Assembly (NCBI GenBank): GCA_021604805.1
Contig: BQJR01000002.1
Span: forward strand, 642,665 to 706,664
Direction of reading: 5' to 3'
Length of the DNA stretch: 64,000 nt
Source of the DNA: Planctomycetota bacterium
Lineage (GTDB): Bacteria > Planctomycetota > B15-G4
The notes beneath the pieces are model-generated. The model saw only the letters and a list, made by a program, of their open reading frames with translations. It had not been told where the DNA came from and made no database searches. The position numbers and the translations under genes are program-made. Positions 16,169 to 23,608 of this stretch are shown piece by piece; within the stretch, counting starts at the first letter, position 1; each line of letters starts with the position of its first letter.

Positions 16169-19100
16169 ACCCGATCCAAGCCGCCGTCGCGCGCCCGTAC
16201 ACCGTGGCGGTCGCCGTGATCCTCGCGGTGCTCTTCGGCGTGCTCGCGCTGCGCGACATCCCGGTGCAGCTCAAGCCGCAGGTCGACACACCGCGCATCA
16301 CGATCAGCACCGGCTTCCGCGGCGCCGGCGCGGTGGAGGTCGAGGAGCAACTCACGCGCGAACTCGAAGAAGTGCTGCAGAGCGTGGAAGGCCTCACCGA
16401 GATGGTGAGCGCGTCGAGCGAAGGCAACAGCGCGATCACGCTCGAGTTCGACTTCGGCACCGACACGCGCCTGGCCGTCGTCGACGTGATCAACAAGTTG
16501 AGCCGCGTGCAGCGCATGCCGCCTGAGGCCGACGAGCCCAACGTGAGCATCGACGGCGGCGCGCTCAGCCAGACCGTGATGTGGGTCGCGATCCAGTCGG
16601 GCATGAGCGCCGACAACATCCGTCGCATCGTGGAAGAAGACGTCCGCGCGCAACTCGAACGCGTGCCCGGGGTGGCGTCGATCATGATCGCGGGTGGTTC
16701 CGAGCGCGAGATCAACGTGCGGCTCGACCCCGAGGCGCTGGTGGCGCACGGCGTCACGGTGCCGGAACTGCTGGCGGCGCTCGGGCGCGGCAACCTCAAC
16801 GTGCGCGGCGGCACGGTGGAGACGCCCGGACGTCAGCTCGTGGTGCGCACCGTGGGTCGCGCGCCGCGCCCCGAGGACCTGCACGCGCTGATCGTGAAAG
16901 ACACCGACGCAGGCAGCGTGCGCTTGAGCGACGTGGCGCAAGTGATCGACGGCTTCCGCGAACGCACCGGCTTCGTGAACATCAACGGCCGCGACGGCGT
17001 GGCGCTCGGCATCCAGCGCCAGGCCAACGCCAACGTGGTCGAGGTCGCGAACCTCCTGCGCGGAGTCCTCGTCGAGCTGAACCAGACCTTCGAACGCCGC
17101 GGCCTCGACCTCTTCCTCTACCCCACCTTCGACGAAACGAGCTACATCCGCGACGCGCTCGACTTCGTGGTGAGCAACCTGTGGTTGGGCGCCGGCCTGG
17201 CCGTGTTCGTGCTGCTCGTGTTCCTGCGCTCGCTGCGCAGCGTGGCGGTGGTGGCGCTCTCGATCCCGGTGTCGCTGGTCACGGTCTTCCTCGTGTTCCA
17301 GGCGCTCGACCGCACACTCAACGTGATCAGCTTGGCGGGCATCGCCTTCGCCAGCGGCATGGTCGTGGACAACGCGATCGTGGTGCTCGAGAACATCTTC
17401 CGTCACTTGGAGCGCGGCAAGTCGGCGGCGCGCGCCGCCATCGACGGCGGCAGCGAGGTCTGGGGCGGCGTGCTCGCCAGCACGCTCACGACCATCGCCG
17501 TGTTCGTCCCCGTGTTGCTGCAGGAAGACGAAGCCAGCGCGCTCTTCGCCGACATGGCGCTCGCGATCTCGGCCGCGGTGGCGCTGTCCTTGCTCGTGGC
17601 GCTGAGCGTGGTGCCGGTGCTCGCCTCCTTGCTCTACCGCAACACCACCCGCGACGCCGCGCTCAGCGGCAGCGACGACGAACACGACCTCGGCGCGCTC
17701 GGCCGTCTCTACGCGCGCTTCACCGACAGCCTCGCCGATTCCTCGCGCTCCGCGGTGGCGGGCAAGCTGGGCTTCACGCTGATCATCGTGGCCCTCGCGC
17801 TCGTGTCGCTGCAGCTGCGTCCACCGGCCGAGTACTTGCCCACCGGCAACCGCAACATGGTGATGTTCTTCGCCGAGGGCATCCCAGGCACGCGCGTCGA
17901 AGCGGTGCGCGAAGGCTTCGCGCCCTTCGAACAGTTCCTGCTCGCACAGCCCGAGGTCGACCGCACCTTCTCGGTGGCGGGCATCGGCTTCAACGGCGGC
18001 GGCGTGGTCCTGAAAGAGGAGTTCGCCGACGGCGCGAGCCTGGTGGACTTCCACCAGCGCATGATGGGACCCGCAGCCGCGCTGCCCGGCTTCCGCTTCT
18101 TCGTGCCCGTGCGCAGCAGCTTGTTCGAAGACCCGGGCAAGCAGTTCGAGGTCGAGCTCTCGGGGCCCGACCTGGCCGGACTCGAGAGCGCCAGCGCGCA
18201 GCTGCAACAACGCCTGATGGGTGTGGACGGCGTGAGCTTCGTGCGCAGCTCTTTGGTCACGGGACGCCCACAACTCACGGTGCGAGTCGACGAACAGCGC
18301 GCCAAAGACCTCGGGCTCGACGTGGAGTTCGTGGGCACGGTGGTGTCCACGATGGTCGCCGGGCAACGCAGCAGCGCGCTCATCGACGCCGGTCGCGAAG
18401 TAGAGATCAACGTGCTCGCACCGCCCGAACGCGTGGACTCCCGCGAGGCCCTCGAGTCGCTACGCTTCGTCACGCCGAGCGGTGAACAAGTGGCGCTGGC
18501 CGACGTGGCCTACGTGGAGCGCACCGCGGGCCCCGAGTCGGTGCGCCGCCTCGAGCGCGAACGCAACGTGCTGCTCACCGTCAACATCAACGAAGCCACG
18601 CCGCTCGAACAGGTGGTCGACGCCGTGGAAGACCAAGTGTTCCCCGAGCTCGCGCTGCAGCTCGGCCCGGCTTACACGCTCGGCGTGGGCGGCTCGGCCG
18701 ACAAGTTACGCAGCACCTTGCGCGCGCTCTCCGGCGGCTTCGGCTTGAGCGTGTTGATCGTGTACCTGCTGCTCGTGTCGTTGTTCCGCAGCTGGTTCAC
18801 GCCGGTGGTCATCCTGGTCACGGTGCCGCTCGCGCTCACCGGCGGCCTGGTCGGCATCACGCTCGCGCACACGCTCAGCGGCGGGCAAGCCGGCTTCGAC
18901 GTGATCGCCATGCTCGGCTTCGTGATCCTCGCGGGACTCGTGGTGAACAACGCGATCCTGATCGTGCACCAAGCCAACAACCTGGTGAGCGAAGGTGCCG
19001 ACGCGCGGCGCGCGCTCGCCCGCGCAGCACGTTCCCGCTTGCGTCCGATCCTGATGACCGTGATCACCACGGTGTCGGCCATGATCCCGCTCGCCGTGGG

Positions 19101-19281
19101 CGGCGGCGCCGGCGCCGAGCTCTACCAAGGCCTCGGCTCGGTGATCGTGGGCGGGCTGCTCGTGAGCACACTCTTCACGCTCTTCCTCGTGCCCGTGTTG
19201 CTGAGCTTGGGCCAAGACTTGAGCGAAGCTCTCGGCCGCGGGCGCGCGCGGGTGGCGCCAGCGGTGGTCACCGAGAGCTAG
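16165..19281 (+). CDS. RND efflux permease (hydrophobe/amphiphile efflux type)
   Basis: 1038 residues, full length for the family, starting with GTG 16165 overlapping the adaptor stop. Two repeats, each with a first TM helix (AVAVILAVLFGVLALRDIPV) and large periplasmic loops, and TM clusters around residues 330-540 and 860-1020. In TM4 the AcrB D407/D408 pair reads D402-N403 (MVVDNAIVVLEN), and in TM10 the AcrB K940 position is N928 (VVNNAILIV), so the proton relay differs from AcrB. It pumps small molecules out with proton influx. Substrate unknown. The gene converges on the lipoprotein gene 13 bp away. Confidence 0.93.
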   Translation: MNPIQAAVARPYTVAVAVILAVLFGVLALRDIPVQLKPQVDTPRITISTGFRGAGAVEVEEQLTRELEEVLQSVEGLTEMVSASSEGNSAITLEFDFGTDTRLAVVDVINKLSRVQRMPPEADEPNVSIDGGALSQTVMWVAIQSGMSADNIRRIVEEDVRAQLERVPGVASIMIAGGSEREINVRLDPEALVAHGVTVPELLAALGRGNLNVRGGTVETPGRQLVVRTVGRAPRPEDLHALIVKDTDAGSVRLSDVAQVIDGFRERTGFVNINGRDGVALGIQRQANANVVEVANLLRGVLVELNQTFERRGLDLFLYPTFDETSYIRDALDFVVSNLWLGAGLAVFVLLVFLRSLRSVAVVALSIPVSLVTVFLVFQALDRTLNVISLAGIAFASGMVVDNAIVVLENIFRHLERGKSAARAAIDGGSEVWGGVLASTLTTIAVFVPVLLQEDEASALFADMALAISAAVALSLLVALSVVPVLASLLYRNTTRDAALSGSDDEHDLGALGRLYARFTDSLADSSRSAVAGKLGFTLIIVALALVSLQLRPPAEYLPTGNRNMVMFFAEGIPGTRVEAVREGFAPFEQFLLAQPEVDRTFSVAGIGFNGGGVVLKEEFADGASLVDFHQRMMGPAAALPGFRFFVPVRSSLFEDPGKQFEVELSGPDLAGLESASAQLQQRLMGVDGVSFVRSSLVTGRPQLTVRVDEQRAKDLGLDVEFVGTVVSTMVAGQRSSALIDAGREVEINVLAPPERVDSREALESLRFVTPSGEQVALADVAYVERTAGPESVRRLERERNVLLTVNINEATPLEQVVDAVEDQVFPELALQLGPAYTLGVGGSADKLRSTLRALSGGFGLSVLIVYLLLVSLFRSWFTPVVILVTVPLALTGGLVGITLAHTLSGGQAGFDVIAMLGFVILAGLVVNNAILIVHQANNLVSEGADARRALARAARSRLRPILMTVITTVSAMIPLAVGGGAGAELYQGLGSVIVGGLLVSTLFTLFLVPVLLSLGQDLSEALGRGRARVAPAVVTES

Positions 19282-19294
19282 CGCGAAGCGACGG

Positions 19295-20548
19295 TCAGTC
19301 GCCGACCGGGCGGCCTTGTCGCCACGCCACGATCACGCGACCGCCGTAGCCGGCCGTGGCCAACGCGAGCGACGACGTGCGCCCCGCCGGCAAGCCCACC
19401 GCGAGGTGATGCAAGCGCTCCGCATCGTGCGTGACGAGTTCGGAGCTCCAGCCGCCCGCGGCGCCGCGCCGGTGCACCACGAGGTCGCCGGCATAACCCA
19501 CGCTGGCGGCCTCCAGGCCCTTCGAGATCGGGTCGAGGTTGGCGAGCACGGCGCCGCGCAACTTCTGCGTCTCGCTGTGGATCGCGAAGGAACTGCCGTC
19601 GGGTTCCACGAGCATCAGCTGGCCGTCGTCGGCGGCGATGAGCACGCGTTCGCCGTCGCTGCCCAGTCGCGCGAGTCCCGCCGGATGCTCGAACAGTGTG
19701 TCGACGCGAAACTCGTGCTCGCCATCGAGCGGTGGCTGCACGCGCAGCAAGCTGCCGTCGGTGACGGCCACGACCACGCCGTCGTCGTGCGGCGCGGCGT
19801 TCTTGCCGGCGCCGTCGAGCTGCGCGACGACGCGGTACTCGAAGTCGCCGCCGGCGTCGCGCGCCAAGACACCGACCTCGCGGTCGAAGCCCGTGAGCAC
19901 GAGCTCGGGGCCCGGCGCGGGCAGCAGTTCGGCGGCCGTCACGCCGTGGATCAAGCTGCCGGCTTCGTGCAACTTCACGAGCTTCCAGTGCGCAGAGCTC
20001 TCGCGCACGGCGGCGAAGGCCGCGCCCGCGCCGCCGCTCTCTTCGCCGCCTTCGGCCATGCCGACCAGCACGAGTTCGTCGCCGGCCACGGTGGGATCGA
20101 GGTCGGCGGCCACGCCCTGGATCATCTCGCCAGGGGCCTGCGCGACCTGCACCGCGGCCCAGCGGTCGTCCTGCCAACTGATGATCCAGACGCGGCCGCT
20201 GCCACCCAGCGCGGCGATCTCCTCGCCTGGGGTGTCGGGATCGAAGTCGCCGAAGACCACGCAGCCGATCTTCTCGCCCAACTCGGCCGCCGTCTCGACC
20301 TGCCAATCGTAGGCGTAGCGCAACTCCTGCTCGGGCTCGACGTGTTGCTCGCCAGCGTCGCCACAAGCGGCCAGTGCAACGCACATCGCGAGCCATGCAC
20401 CAGCACGCGCCGCACACGACCCCGGCTGCGCGACAGCACGCGCGCTGCGCGCACACGGCGAGACCACCGCGCGCGCTCCACGCGCACTCGACTGCGGGGC
20501 CCCACGCGCGTGAGACCGAGCGGCGACCAGCGAACGAACTCGAGACAT
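19295..20548 (-). CDS. Lipoprotein with FG-GAP/propeller-like repeats, function unknown
   Basis: 417 residues from ATG 20548, chosen for its GGGAGG Shine-Dalgarno 7 nt upstream. A lipobox follows unusually late (WLAMCVALAAC, Cys at ~62), so a downstream start is possible. The mature part has weak repeats of ~55 residues with DFDPDTPGEEIAALGGSGRVWIISW and DLDPTVAGDELVLVG, resembling degenerate VCBS/FG-GAP blades; probably a seven-blade propeller. Surface or periplasmic. There is no partner in an operon: the RND gene converges from the left and the helicase gene diverges to the right. Confidence 0.7.
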   Translation of the reverse strand: MSRVRSLVAARSHARGAPQSSARGARAVVSPCARSARAVAQPGSCAARAGAWLAMCVALAACGDAGEQHVEPEQELRYAYDWQVETAAELGEKIGCVVFGDFDPDTPGEEIAALGGSGRVWIISWQDDRWAAVQVAQAPGEMIQGVAADLDPTVAGDELVLVGMAEGGEESGGAGAAFAAVRESSAHWKLVKLHEAGSLIHGVTAAELLPAPGPELVLTGFDREVGVLARDAGGDFEYRVVAQLDGAGKNAAPHDDGVVVAVTDGSLLRVQPPLDGEHEFRVDTLFEHPAGLARLGSDGERVLIAADDGQLMLVEPDGSSFAIHSETQKLRGAVLANLDPISKGLEAASVGYAGDLVVHRRGAAGGWSSELVTHDAERLHHLAVGLPAGRTSSLALATAGYGGRVIVAWRQGRPVGD

Positions 20549-20729
20549 GAGCGACCTCCCGGAGCGACGAAGTCGGGATCGTAACGCCAAGACCTCGCTG
20601 GAGACACGCCTGCGCACGCGCGGTGCACAGGCAGCGGGCGCTCACGTCGACGGTCCGCGCGCGCACGTCGACGGACCGCGCGCGCACGCACCCACCAGCG
20701 CTCGGCAAGGTTGGGAGCCCCGCGACTGC

Positions 20730-20735
20730 TAGGCT
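20730..20735 (+). promoter_or_regulatory. TGC-TAGGCT extended -10, 6 nt before the helicase start
   Basis: Extended -10 pattern TGC followed by TAGGCT (20730-20735), then GCGCCG and ATG at 20742. No Shine-Dalgarno is possible in so short a leader. Same layout as at 46633 and 61340. Confidence 0.5.
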
Positions 20736-20741
20736 GCGCCG

Positions 20742-22910
20742 ATGAATCGCGACGACGTCTGCTCGGCCTTCCTCGACACGCTGCCCTTCGACCCCTACCC
20801 GTTCCAGGAGGAGGCGATCCTCACGTGGTTCGAAGCCGAGCAGGGTTTGCTCGTGAGCGCGCCCACCGGCATGGGCAAGACGCTCATCGCCGAGAGCGCG
20901 ATCTTCGAGGCGCTCAAGACCGGCAAGCGCGTGTACTACTCCACGCCGCTCATCGCACTCACCGACCAGAAGCTCACCGAACTCCAAGACCGCGCCGAGG
21001 CCTGGGGTTTCGAGCGCGACCAAGTCGGCCTGCTCACGGGCAACCGCAAGCTCAACCCCGAGGCGCCGGTGCTCGTGGTCGTGGCCGAGATCCTGCTCAA
21101 CCACCTGCTCTCCGAGGAGCATCAGTTCGACGACGTCTTCGCCGTGGTCATGGACGAGTTCCACTGGTTCAACGAGGTCGAGCGCGGCGTGGTCTGGGAG
21201 CTCGCGCTCACGTTGCTCCCGAAGCACGTGCGCCTGCTGCTGCTCTCAGCCACGGTCGGCAACGCCGTGGAGTTCACGATCTGGCTGCGCGAGAAGCACG
21301 AGCGCACGCTGCGTCTGGTGCGCACCGACGAACGCAAGGTCCCGCTCGAACACCACTGGGTGGACGACAAACTGCTCACCGAGTTGCTCACCGAACTCGT
21401 GGACGGCGACGCCGAGACCACCAAGGCGCCCGCGCTCGTGTTCTGCTTCAGCCGCGACGAGTGCTGGGAGATGGCCGAGCGCCTCAAGGGCCTGCCGCTC
21501 GTGGACAAGGAACAAAAGGCCGCCATCGAAGCCGCGCTCGAAGACGAAGACCTCACGCGCGGCATCGGCCCCAAGCTGCGCCAGATGTTGATCCGCGGCG
21601 TGGGCGTGCACCACGCGGGCGTGCTGCCGCGACACAAGGCGATCGTGGAGCGCCTGTTCCTCGAGCGACTCACGCCCTACGTGGTGTGCACCGAGACGCT
21701 CGCCGCCGGCGTGAACCTGCCCGCGCGCTCGGTCGTGTTGCGCTCGATCCTCAAAGGCAAGCCGCGCGAGAAGAAGCTGATGCAAGCGTCGAGCGCGCAC
21801 CAGATGTTCGGGCGCGCGGGGCGTCCACAGTTCGACACGCAGGGTCACGTGTTCGCGCTGGCCCACGAGGACGACGTCAAGATCAACCGCTGGAAGGAGA
21901 AGTACGAGCAGATCCCCGCCGGCACCAAAGACCCCAGCTTGTTGCGCGCGCGCAAGCAGATGGAGCGCAAGCGCCCGACGCGCCGCAACACGGAGCAGTA
22001 CTGGAACGAGGAGCAGTACGCGAAGCTGATCGCCGCGCCGCCCGCCAACCTGCGCAGCCGCGGCATGATCCCGTACCGCTTCCTGGTGTGGTTGCTCGCG
22101 CAGGGCGAGAGCGTGGAGGAGTTGCGCGCCTTCCTGCAGCGGCGCTTCAACGACGGCAAGCGGCTCGAGGCCTTCGAGAAGCAGCTCGATGCGATGCTCG
22201 CGAACCTCGAGGCGCTGGGTCATGTGCGTCGCGGGGAGAACGAGAGCGTGGAGGTGCTCGCCGACGTGGAGCGCCTGCTCGGCTTCCGTTCCGTCGACCC
22301 GCTCTACGGCGAGTGGCTCTGCCACACACTCGGCCCGGCCGACCAGACCGAGAAGCTGCTCACGCTCGAGTCGCTGCTGTTCATGCCGTACCAGCTCACG
22401 AAGAAGTGCGGCCCGCCCTGGGAGTTGCCGAAGGGTCCGCTGCAAGAGCACATGCTCGAGCCGCTGATGATCTCGATGGGCATCAAGCTCGTGCGCGACG
22501 AACCCACCGAGGACGACCTCGACCGTCGCCGCATGGGCAGCGCCTTCCAGGAAGACCCCGAGGAGCGCGAGGACCCGCCGCCGACCTTCCCCGAGATGCT
22601 CAAGATCGCCTTCGAGTCGGAGCTCGCCTTCCCCGAAGACGTGGACGTGCAAACCAAGTGGGTCGCCGGCGGCATCTTCGACAGCGGCGACTTCGACAAG
22701 TTCGTCGCCTCGCGCCAACTCGCCAAGAACGAAGGCCTCGTGATGCGTCACCTGCTGCGCTTCGTGCTGCTCGCCGGCGAGTTCCACGAGCAGACCGACG
22801 ACCCCGACTACGCCGAGCTCGCCGCCAAGGCCACCGCCGCCTGCGCCGCCGTCGACGCGAAGTACACCGAGCGCTTCCTCGACAAAGCGCAGGAGCGCGA
22901 AGGCGTGTGA
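20742..22910 (+). CDS. DExH-box superfamily 2 helicase (Ski2-like)
   Basis: 722 residues. Motif I APTGMGKTLIAES (residues ~46-58), Ia STPLIALTDQK, motif II as DEFH (VVMDEFHWF), motif III LLLSATVGN, motif IV region VFCFSRDECWEMA, motif V TETLAAGVNLPARSVV and motif VI QMFGRAGRPQFD. The set is Ski2/Mtr4/HelY-like. A long C-terminal region (~340 residues) follows without the Sec63 or HRDC signatures I can name. Probably acts in RNA metabolism or DNA repair. Single-gene unit, 26 nt before the ECF gene but with a separate promoter box between. Confidence 0.9.
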   Translation: MNRDDVCSAFLDTLPFDPYPFQEEAILTWFEAEQGLLVSAPTGMGKTLIAESAIFEALKTGKRVYYSTPLIALTDQKLTELQDRAEAWGFERDQVGLLTGNRKLNPEAPVLVVVAEILLNHLLSEEHQFDDVFAVVMDEFHWFNEVERGVVWELALTLLPKHVRLLLLSATVGNAVEFTIWLREKHERTLRLVRTDERKVPLEHHWVDDKLLTELLTELVDGDAETTKAPALVFCFSRDECWEMAERLKGLPLVDKEQKAAIEAALEDEDLTRGIGPKLRQMLIRGVGVHHAGVLPRHKAIVERLFLERLTPYVVCTETLAAGVNLPARSVVLRSILKGKPREKKLMQASSAHQMFGRAGRPQFDTQGHVFALAHEDDVKINRWKEKYEQIPAGTKDPSLLRARKQMERKRPTRRNTEQYWNEEQYAKLIAAPPANLRSRGMIPYRFLVWLLAQGESVEELRAFLQRRFNDGKRLEAFEKQLDAMLANLEALGHVRRGENESVEVLADVERLLGFRSVDPLYGEWLCHTLGPADQTEKLLTLESLLFMPYQLTKKCGPPWELPKGPLQEHMLEPLMISMGIKLVRDEPTEDDLDRRRMGSAFQEDPEEREDPPPTFPEMLKIAFESELAFPEDVDVQTKWVAGGIFDSGDFDKFVASRQLAKNEGLVMRHLLRFVLLAGEFHEQTDDPDYAELAAKATAACAAVDAKYTERFLDKAQEREGV

Positions 22911-22924
22911 AGCGCAACGCGGAC

Positions 22925-22930
22925 TACACT
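22925..22930 (+). promoter_or_regulatory. TACACT -10 box, 6 nt before the ECF sigma start
   Basis: TACACT (22925-22930), CGTTGG, ATG 22937. The box lies in the 26-nt gap after the helicase stop, suggesting independent leaderless expression of the sigma factor. Confidence 0.45.
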
Positions 22931-22936
22931 CGTTGG

Positions 22937-23575
22937 ATGCCCGAGCCTCGCGACCCCGACGACGCCTTCCCGATGACCAGCCTGCACGTTCGCCAGGCAC
23001 TCGCCGGTGAAGCTGAGAGCCTGGATTGGATCGTCCTCCGGTTCACGCCCTTGCTGCTGGCTCAGGCGCGCTACCGCTTGCGCGGCCGCATGGCTTCGAT
23101 CTGCGATCCCGAAGATGTCGTCAACGACGTCTGGCTGGCGGCCTTGCCCAAGCTCCACCGCGTGGAGCCGCGCGCGGGGCGCTTCACGCCGGTGTTGCTG
23201 AGCTACCTCAGCAGCTTCGTGCTCAACCGCGTGAACACGCTGGTCATGAAACACCTGCGCGACAAGCCGAGCAGCACACCTTCGATCCCCAGCGCGCTCC
23301 CGGCGCAAACGCTCGGCGCGATCACGCGGGCCGTGTCGGCCGAGCGGCGCGACGCCGTGCTGACCGCGATCGAGGAGTTGGACGAACTGGATCGCGAGGT
23401 GCTCGTGTTGCGCGGGATCGAACAGCGACCCGGCCCCGAGGTCGCCGAGCGTTTGGATGTCAGTCCGGGCGCGCTGCGCGTGCGCTACCACCGCGCGCTC
23501 AAGCGTCTGCGGGATCGACTGCCCGGCGGCGTCTTCGACGAACTCGACGACGAGCCGCCCGCGCCCGGCGACTGA
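22937..23575 (+). CDS. ECF-type RNA polymerase sigma factor
   Basis: 212 residues. Region 2 is RFTPLLLAQARYRLRGRMASICDPEDVVNDVW (DPEDVVND matching the DAEDlvQe core), region 4 is IEELDELDREVLVLRGIEQRPGPEVAERLDVSPGALRVRYHRALKRLR, a helix-turn-helix. The build matches the planctomycete ECF subfamily in which the sigma factor is encoded beside a Ser/Thr kinase. There is no anti-sigma factor gene; the kinase gene starts 33 nt downstream and may control it by phosphorylation, as proposed for the kinase-linked ECF families. A longer frame reads in from the helicase region in another frame and is not used. Confidence 0.92.
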   Translation: MPEPRDPDDAFPMTSLHVRQALAGEAESLDWIVLRFTPLLLAQARYRLRGRMASICDPEDVVNDVWLAALPKLHRVEPRAGRFTPVLLSYLSSFVLNRVNTLVMKHLRDKPSSTPSIPSALPAQTLGAITRAVSAERRDAVLTAIEELDELDREVLVLRGIEQRPGPEVAERLDVSPGALRVRYHRALKRLRDRLPGGVFDELDDEPPAPGD

Positions 23576-23601
23576 CCCCCGCGTCGCGCACGCGGTAGGA
23601 T
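23572..23601 (+). promoter_or_regulatory. Promoter of the Ser/Thr kinase gene
   Basis: CTGACC (23572-23577), 18-nt spacer, TAGGAT (23596-23601), then 7 nt to ATG 23609. The -35 box overlaps the ECF stop codon. Likely leaderless; could also be the target of the upstream ECF factor, which is speculation. Confidence 0.4.
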
Positions 23602-23608
23602 TCGTCGT

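Noticed and set aside
16123..18366. 747-codon minus-strand frame opposite the RND pump
   Set aside because: Composition rich in His/Glu/Arg/Ala with no domain; the opposite strand encodes a full RND permease.
20711..23575. One continuous frame spanning the helicase and the ECF sigma factor
   Set aside because: Only its last ~210 codons make sense; the first part is the wrong frame of the helicase gene. It is not a fusion protein.
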